This document shows positions 59,115-64,000 of a stretch of 64,000 nt of DNA, piece by piece. The translations under genes were made by a program, and so were the position numbers. The notes below the pieces were generated by a model. That model was not told where the DNA came from, made no database searches, and was given only the letters and a program-made list of their open reading frames with translations. This stretch comes from Halobacteriovoraceae bacterium (lineage in GTDB: Bacteria; Bdellovibrionota; Bacteriovoracia; Bacteriovoracales; Bacteriovoracaceae), in assembly GCA_020635115.1 (NCBI GenBank), contig JACKAK010000011.1:87028-151027 (forward strand). The letters run 5' to 3'. How positions within the stretch are numbered: position 1 is the stretch's first letter; each line of letters starts with the position of its first letter.

Positions 59115-60003
59115 ATTTCTCATTTTTTTATTTTCAATAACATTGGCCAGTAAATCTTTGCTGGCCTCTGGCTGTTGTGGCGCCGGTGCAAGTTTACCAA
59201 ATCTTATCGTTGCAGATCAAAAATCTATTATTTCAGGGACACTCACTCGTGAAAGACTGGTTGGTGTAGATAGTACAGGCTCAAAAGTTTATAAATTTAA
59301 AAAATTTACAGATCAAGAAATTCAACATCTTTTTGGTTTTAAGGCCAGTTATCTATTAAGTGATTATTGGCAAACAGGTATAACATTAAATACTGTCTAT
59401 AATACGAAAGGAGTAGGAGAAGATTCCTTTTATGATTCCCTTCATTTTGGAGATACATCTGTAAGCATCGCCTATGAATTTTTGCCCGAAACTACTTATT
59501 CACCCATTAAACCTAGAGGATTTGTTTATTTTAAGATAACTCTGCCTACGGGAGAAAGTATTTATGACGTTACAAATCCAATTGATGTAAGTGGACAAGG
59601 TTTTTATCAATCAACCTATGGACTGGCGCTTGTAAAACATTTCAATTGGGGAGACTTATCATTCTTTTCTGAGGCAACCAATAAATGGTCTCGTAAAGTT
59701 AATGACAAATTTCTAGACCCAAATTATTCTGTCAAGCTTTATACAAATTTAGACTACCAGATAAGTCCAACCATGAGAGGAGGGATCTCAACTGCATATA
59801 ATTACAGATTCCCTTATAAATTTCTCGCTAGAACAATTCCATCTTCGTACCATTGGGATTTGTCAGTTTCCTTCACACACTCGCTAGGTGAAGGTTACTC
59901 CGTTGGATTAACTTATACAGACCAAACAATATTAGGTCCCGCTAAACTTGATCCTCTTAATCGGTCAGTTAGTTTACTTCTTTCAAAATCATTTTCACTA
60001 TAA
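59092..60003 (+). CDS. Outer-membrane barrel with Cys-Cys-Gly-Ala N-terminus
   Basis: The product is 303 residues, ATG 59092, overlapping the previous gene by 23 bp. Signal peptide (KFLIFLFSITLASKSLLA) then GCCGAGASLPNLI. The rest shows alternating strands typical of the phenol-degradation/MetA-type outer-membrane barrel group (LSDYWQTGITLNTVYN; RGFVYFKITLPTGES; FSEATNKW). It ends RSVSLLLSKSFSL, rather than Phe. The first residues could bind metal through adjacent Cys. The operon with a CPC redoxin and a YtkA-like protein suggests metal or redox handling in the envelope; inference. Confidence 0.72.
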   Translation: MKFSLSNKFLIFLFSITLASKSLLASGCCGAGASLPNLIVADQKSIISGTLTRERLVGVDSTGSKVYKFKKFTDQEIQHLFGFKASYLLSDYWQTGITLNTVYNTKGVGEDSFYDSLHFGDTSVSIAYEFLPETTYSPIKPRGFVYFKITLPTGESIYDVTNPIDVSGQGFYQSTYGLALVKHFNWGDLSFFSEATNKWSRKVNDKFLDPNYSVKLYTNLDYQISPTMRGGISTAYNYRFPYKFLARTIPSSYHWDLSVSFTHSLGEGYSVGLTYTDQTILGPAKLDPLNRSVSLLLSKSFSL

Positions 60004-60071
60004 AAAATTTTCTTAGTAATGTTTTTTTCTAAAATTCTCATAAATTTAACTTTGCGAACGATAAGCAGTTC

Positions 60072-61670
60072 ATGGATACAAAAAGAATAAAAAAAACATT
60101 TGAAAATTTAAAAGTTAATCTTTATTTTGGCCTACTTTCTGGTTTGCCCTTTGTCCTTTTTCTACTTTTTTACATCGCACCGAAAGTAGAACAAGATAAA
60201 ATGAAAGCAAAACAAGAAGCAGTCAAATCTTCAATAGATAGTGTCTATTCTGGAATAAGTTCAATTTATAAAAGGGCCATAAAAGGCGAATTAACTGTTG
60301 AGGATGCCCAAAACAGGGCCAAATTGATAGTCTCTCAAGTTCGTTTCATGGGAGAAAACTATATTTGGATACAAGACTCAAAAAATAAAATGCTTATGCA
60401 TCCCGTTAAGGAAGAATTAAATGGCAAAGATATGACCGATTTTAAAGACCCTAATGGCGAATATTTATTCAGAAATATAAGTAATCTAGCAAAGTCTAAA
60501 GGCGAGGGTTTTATCTCTTATGTTTGGCCAAAAGTAGGTGAAAGTCATCCAGTTGCTAAAGTTTCATTCATTCGACATTTCAAAGAATGGGACTGGATTA
60601 TTGGCTCTGGTGTCTATGTTGATGATGTTCACACAGCTGTTGCCTACGAAAAAAAGGTTCTTTATCTGGCCATCACTTTTGCAACCTTGCTTTGTATTGT
60701 TTTCTCTTTTTATTCTGGTTTATATCAAATTAAAAATGTCGTCATACCAATCAAAAAATCAATTTCATCTCTAACTCATTCTATTCTTGGATTGAAAAAA
60801 AGTTCTGGCGAAATGCAAAAAGTAGGCAATACCATTTCAGATGGAGCTCAAAATCAAGCAACCCAAATTGAACAAACATCTGCCTCAATGGAACAAATTA
60901 AAACGACAGTTGAATTTAGTGGAAAAAATGCTGCTAAATCGAGCGACATTTCAAAAGAAAGTATGATTCAGGCCAATAATGGACATGAAATTATCGAGAA
61001 AATGGCACTCGAAATGAAAAAAATCGATGAGAATTACCGACAAATAATGAATGAAATTGAAAAAAGTGGCGAAGAATTTCAAAAAATAATTCAAGTTATT
61101 AATGAAATCGAAGACAAGACTACTGTAATAAATGATATCGTGTTTCAAACAAAGCTTTTATCATTCAATGCTTCAGTTGAGGCCGCTCGCGCAGGTGAAC
61201 ACGGCAAGGGGTTTGCTGTTGTTGCTGAAGAAGTTGGAAATTTAGCAGGAATGAGTGGAAGTGCAAGTAATGAAATTTCTGGAATATTAAGTCGAAGCAT
61301 TGAGAACGTAAAATCAATTGTAAGTACGACAAATTCAAGAGTTAAAACATTAGTAGAGCAAGGTAAGACTAATCTAGAAATTGGAATGAAATCTGTTGAA
61401 CATTCTCAAATTTCACTCCAAACAATTTTAGAGAACGTAAAAAATACAGATAATATGGTTAATGAAGTCATGAGAGCGGCCAAAGAGCAAGAAATCGGGA
61501 TCACTGAAGTAAACTCCGCCGTTATTGAATTAGATAAAGTGACACGAAATAACTTAAATCTGGCCAAAAATTCTTCAGAAATTTCACAAGCTGTTCATCA
61601 AGAAGTTTCAAATATTGAAAAGCTTGTCATTGATCTTGGAAAACTCATAAAAGACAATAAAGCGGCCTAA
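60072..61670 (+). CDS. Methyl-accepting chemotaxis protein with Cache sensor
   Basis: The 532-residue receptor has an N-terminal membrane segment (about 15-35), a periplasmic sCache_2 type domain (about 40-190; YIWIQDSKNKMLMHPVKEEL; DWIIGSGVYVDDVHTA), a second segment (about 200-222), then a long coiled coil with the signalling tip: QTKLLSFNASVEAARAGEHG followed by KGFAVVAEEVGNLA. The tip core is intact. No HAMP domain is obvious. Cache_2 domains typically bind small organic acids. The gene is not near other che genes. ACGATAAG before the ATG resembles a sigma-28 -10, but the spacing to TAAA is 12, not 15. Confidence 0.92.
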   Translation: MDTKRIKKTFENLKVNLYFGLLSGLPFVLFLLFYIAPKVEQDKMKAKQEAVKSSIDSVYSGISSIYKRAIKGELTVEDAQNRAKLIVSQVRFMGENYIWIQDSKNKMLMHPVKEELNGKDMTDFKDPNGEYLFRNISNLAKSKGEGFISYVWPKVGESHPVAKVSFIRHFKEWDWIIGSGVYVDDVHTAVAYEKKVLYLAITFATLLCIVFSFYSGLYQIKNVVIPIKKSISSLTHSILGLKKSSGEMQKVGNTISDGAQNQATQIEQTSASMEQIKTTVEFSGKNAAKSSDISKESMIQANNGHEIIEKMALEMKKIDENYRQIMNEIEKSGEEFQKIIQVINEIEDKTTVINDIVFQTKLLSFNASVEAARAGEHGKGFAVVAEEVGNLAGMSGSASNEISGILSRSIENVKSIVSTTNSRVKTLVEQGKTNLEIGMKSVEHSQISLQTILENVKNTDNMVNEVMRAAKEQEIGITEVNSAVIELDKVTRNNLNLAKNSSEISQAVHQEVSNIEKLVIDLGKLIKDNKAA

Positions 61671-61679
61671 AAAATCGAA

Positions 61680-63440
61680 CTACATCTTAAGCGGTGTAGG
61701 AATTCCCAACAAAGAAAGACCTTTAGACATTGTTTGAAAGCACGCATGAGAAAGGGCCAGTCTAGATTTTGCTAGATCTTCAGTTTCAGCTTTTGCGATA
61801 GGACATTCAGCATAAAAACTATTATAATGCTTTCCAAGTTCATACAAATAGCTACAAAGCCCTGATGTTTTGTACTGTTCTGCTGCCTGTGCAACGACAT
61901 TATTAAACATCAAAATTTTAACCATTAATTCAATTTCTTGCGGTTGAACCAAAAGATTCCAATTCACTCTTTGCTCTTTATTGAAATTTTGTTTTAAGCA
62001 TAGTGAGTTTATTCGCGCACACACATATTGGAGGTAGGGCCCCGTTTCACCATCAAGCTTTAGCCATTCATTCATATCAAAAACAATTTTTCGATTATTA
62101 TCCATTCTCACCATTCCATACTTAATGGCCCCATTGGCAACAATCCTGGCCGTTTCATTGATTTCCATATCACTCCACTGGCCTCTATATTTTTCAAGAT
62201 ATTGATCAATGATTGTTTTTTCCATATTAGATATGAGATCCATTAAAGGAACAATATTTCCTTTTCTAGAACTCATCGCCCCATCTGGTAACTCAACAAA
62301 ATCATACTGGAGATGATAACAATCTTTTGCTTTTTCAAATCCAATTTTTTCTAATACTTTAAAAACTTGCTGAAAATGAAAGGCCTGTCTTTTATCGACA
62401 ATATAGACATTTTTATCAATTTTAAATTCTTCAAACTTCTTACGTGCTAATTCCACATCTTTTGTAGAATACAAACCAGTTCCATCTGATTTTATAAGAA
62501 TACAAAAACCAAGCTTTTCATCTTCGAATCGCATCCCAATAGCACCCTGATCCTCAACCAGAAACCCCTTTTCTTCCAATTCTTTGGCATATTTAACAGA
62601 GGGAGCATCTACTTCAGATTCAAAAAACCAACGATCAAACTTAATATTGGCCCACTGGTAGGCCTTGTTCATTAGATCAATTGACCATTGCCTTGTTTCT
62701 CTCCAAAGTTCATAGTATTCTCCCTTAGCACTTTCAATTTCTTTAAGAATCGCCGTTAATTCACTTCGGTTTTGATCTTCTTTTTCTGTTCCTTTCTCAT
62801 CCTCTAGAAGTTTATTCGCACTTGCATATATATTTCCCAGCCAAGCTCCCTTATTTTCAGTAGGCAGATCTCCTGAATATCTATTTTTCACATACCACAA
62901 ACATTTTGCAACGTGTGTTCCAACATCTCCAGGATATGTCGCACTGATGACTTCTTGGCCAGAGTAACGAAGGATTTCAATGAGTGCATTTCCCAGGCAT
63001 AAGTTTCTCATATGTCCAACATGTAGCACCTTATGTGTATTGGGTTGTGAATATTCAACCATTGTTTTTGGAGTGTTATCAAATAATGGGGCCGTAAAAA
63101 AAACATCGTTTTCAATATCAGTAGCAATATGTTCGCCAAATGAATTTCCGTCGATAAAAAAGTTTAGATAGGGGCCAGCTGAGATAGATTTGAGTGAGAA
63201 GTTTCTTGAATCAATCTTATTTTTTAAGCTTTTTGAAATCTCTGCAGGAGCTTTTTTTAAGTCTTTGGCAAAAGGAAAACAGGCAAAAGCGATATGGCCC
63301 ATTTTAAAATTTGGCGCCAACGAAAGCTGCTTAAAAATCTCTATTATACTCAATTCAATAAGGTTATATTCCTCTTTCAGGGCCAGCTGGATCTGCTCAG
63401 CAATTAATGTTAGAATTTTGTTATGGGCACGCAACTTCAT
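61680..63440 (-). CDS. argS: Arginyl-tRNA synthetase
   Basis: The 586-residue class I aminoacyl-tRNA synthetase charges tRNA-Arg. HVGH at 140-143 is the HIGH motif (VEYSQPNTHKVLHVGHMRN). The KMSKS region is MSSRKGN. It has the N-terminal additional domain and a DALR anticodon-binding end (LGIPTPLKM). AAGGATCCCT before the ATG. It runs towards the chemoreceptor gene, with only 9 bp between the stops. Confidence 0.96.
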   Translation of the reverse strand: MKLRAHNKILTLIAEQIQLALKEEYNLIELSIIEIFKQLSLAPNFKMGHIAFACFPFAKDLKKAPAEISKSLKNKIDSRNFSLKSISAGPYLNFFIDGNSFGEHIATDIENDVFFTAPLFDNTPKTMVEYSQPNTHKVLHVGHMRNLCLGNALIEILRYSGQEVISATYPGDVGTHVAKCLWYVKNRYSGDLPTENKGAWLGNIYASANKLLEDEKGTEKEDQNRSELTAILKEIESAKGEYYELWRETRQWSIDLMNKAYQWANIKFDRWFFESEVDAPSVKYAKELEEKGFLVEDQGAIGMRFEDEKLGFCILIKSDGTGLYSTKDVELARKKFEEFKIDKNVYIVDKRQAFHFQQVFKVLEKIGFEKAKDCYHLQYDFVELPDGAMSSRKGNIVPLMDLISNMEKTIIDQYLEKYRGQWSDMEINETARIVANGAIKYGMVRMDNNRKIVFDMNEWLKLDGETGPYLQYVCARINSLCLKQNFNKEQRVNWNLLVQPQEIELMVKILMFNNVVAQAAEQYKTSGLCSYLYELGKHYNSFYAECPIAKAETEDLAKSRLALSHACFQTMSKGLSLLGIPTPLKM

Positions 63441-63515
63441 AGGGATCCTTATAGATATAATTTGAGAAGGAGTATGCCTTATCTGATGTGATTTGTCATT
63501 TATTTGGATGTTTCT

Positions 63516-63947
63516 ATGATTATGAGATTAGTGTTGCTTTTATGTCTTACAAACAATGTTAAAGCTGATTTTTTAATTAGGCACGATGGTTTGCGATCGG
63601 CCCCAGTCGTAGATGAGATTGATTCAAAGTACCAAATCGGGGGGGATTTAAGTTTTATAGAGAGGCTTTATGAGTCGCGTCAGATTTCACGGGAATATTA
63701 CGAAGGTAGCTATTTAATTTTCAATTGTGACGATGGACATTTTGCTTGTGTAAACGAACGAGGCTTTAACTATTGCAAAGATAAAAGAGAATATGCAGTG
63801 GCCAGGGGAGAATACTTTTTACCGTGTGGCCCATTAAAAAAATTCAAAGATCTAACTGAATGCTTACATGAGCAAGATCAACATGTGTATAGTCTATTTA
63901 ACAAGAGTTTTTGTCATTTTAATCGCAGTATTCAGATTTTTAGATAG
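63516..63947 (+). CDS. Small secreted Cys-containing protein
   Basis: The product is 143 residues from ATG 63516 (GGATG upstream), with a signal peptide MIMRLVLLLCLTNNVKA. The mature protein starts DFLIRHDGLRSAPVV and has six Cys (CDDGHFACV, YCKDK, PCGPL, ECLHE, FCHF), probably disulfides. A TTG at 63504 would give a longer reading with a worse signal peptide. The promoter may lie in the 75-bp gap, which has TATAAT at about 63455. Family unknown. Confidence 0.68.
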   Translation: MIMRLVLLLCLTNNVKADFLIRHDGLRSAPVVDEIDSKYQIGGDLSFIERLYESRQISREYYEGSYLIFNCDDGHFACVNERGFNYCKDKREYAVARGEYFLPCGPLKKFKDLTECLHEQDQHVYSLFNKSFCHFNRSIQIFR

Positions 63948-64000
63948 TACTTTTGAGAAATTTGACGTCTACATCAAATCAATTTACGATTTTTTAAAAT

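Noticed and set aside
60038..60064. Possible sigma-28 promoter before the chemoreceptor
   Set aside because: ACGATAA fits the -10 but the TAAA upstream is 12 rather than 15 bases away and the first two bases of the -10 differ.
1..64000. tRNA or rRNA genes
   Set aside because: I looked for TTCGA-type T-loops with flanking stems and conserved rRNA blocks and found none.

Overview
The window is AT-rich bacterial chromosome, densely packed with Gram-negative genes: many signal peptides, lipoboxes and outer-membrane barrels, and many PilZ, response-regulator and c-di-GMP-type signalling proteins. Together with flagellar-type (sigma-28) promoters, an aerobic hemF, a TIGR02147-like regulator pair, and an excess of GGCC, this points to a predatory or predator-related member of the Bacteriovoracales (Bacteriovorax/Halobacteriovorax-like, Bdellovibrionota). 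That assignment is inference from gene content and style, not from a marker gene. No rRNA, tRNA or CRISPR array was seen.

Layout. 1-1.05 kb: a FadB/FadJ-type beta-oxidation gene running off the left edge. 1.3-5.5 kb: two tandem paralogous small proteins, a barrel-like lipoprotein, a membrane histidine kinase, and two small DNA-binding proteins behind a good sigma-54 promoter. 5.7-8.8 kb: a Gly/Ser repeat protein and a large secreted protein. 8.8-10.7 kb: a cytochrome b561-like gene with a LuxR-type regulator and a divergent PepSY protein, plus a 55-residue gene. 10.7-15.6 kb: a REC-membrane-PilZ fusion, a lytic transglycosylase with a sigma-28 promoter, a Kazal-inhibitor lipoprotein and a FliG-like protein. 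15.8-17.2 kb: a complete insertion sequence with imperfect 23-bp ends and a 17-bp target duplication. 17.2-23 kb: a dual receiver protein, a PilZ protein, two outer-membrane barrels and a ParA-type ATPase with a small partner. 23-28 kb: a giant exported protein translationally coupled to a smaller one. 28-30.7 kb: an HD-GYP-like protein and a protein with a HEPN-like motif. 30.7-34.7 kb is accessory: a BspA-like relic, a Tsx-like porin, a nonsense-broken solute-binding protein, a cyclophilin, and a truncated lipoprotein gene behind 16 copies of an octanucleotide repeat. 34.7-40.9 kb: a CHASE2-adenylate cyclase, a response regulator, two secreted proteins, an SDR and ArsC. 40.9-48.7 kb: an ADP/ATP-translocase-like HEAT protein, hemF and a second giant exported protein. 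48.9-54.6 kb: an rrf2-sufB-sufC-sufD-sufS-nfu operon. 54.7-64 kb: uridine kinase, a Cys-rich repeat protein, a redoxin/YtkA-like/barrel operon, a chemoreceptor, argS and a small secreted protein.

How it fits together. Cyclic nucleotides and c-di-GMP are a recurrent theme (cyclase, HD-GYP-like protein, two PilZ proteins, stand-alone receivers). Three or four genes carry TAAA-N15-CCGATAA-like promoters, suggesting that the lytic transglycosylase, the HEPN-like protein and the translocase-like membrane protein are transcribed with the flagellar/attack-phase programme. The suf operon and hemF supply Fe-S clusters and haem. Many of the rest are envelope proteins of unknown function, two of them over 1,000 residues.

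Annotation limits: starts were chosen from visible Shine-Dalgarno sequences and signal peptides. Family calls come from reading motifs, without database searches.
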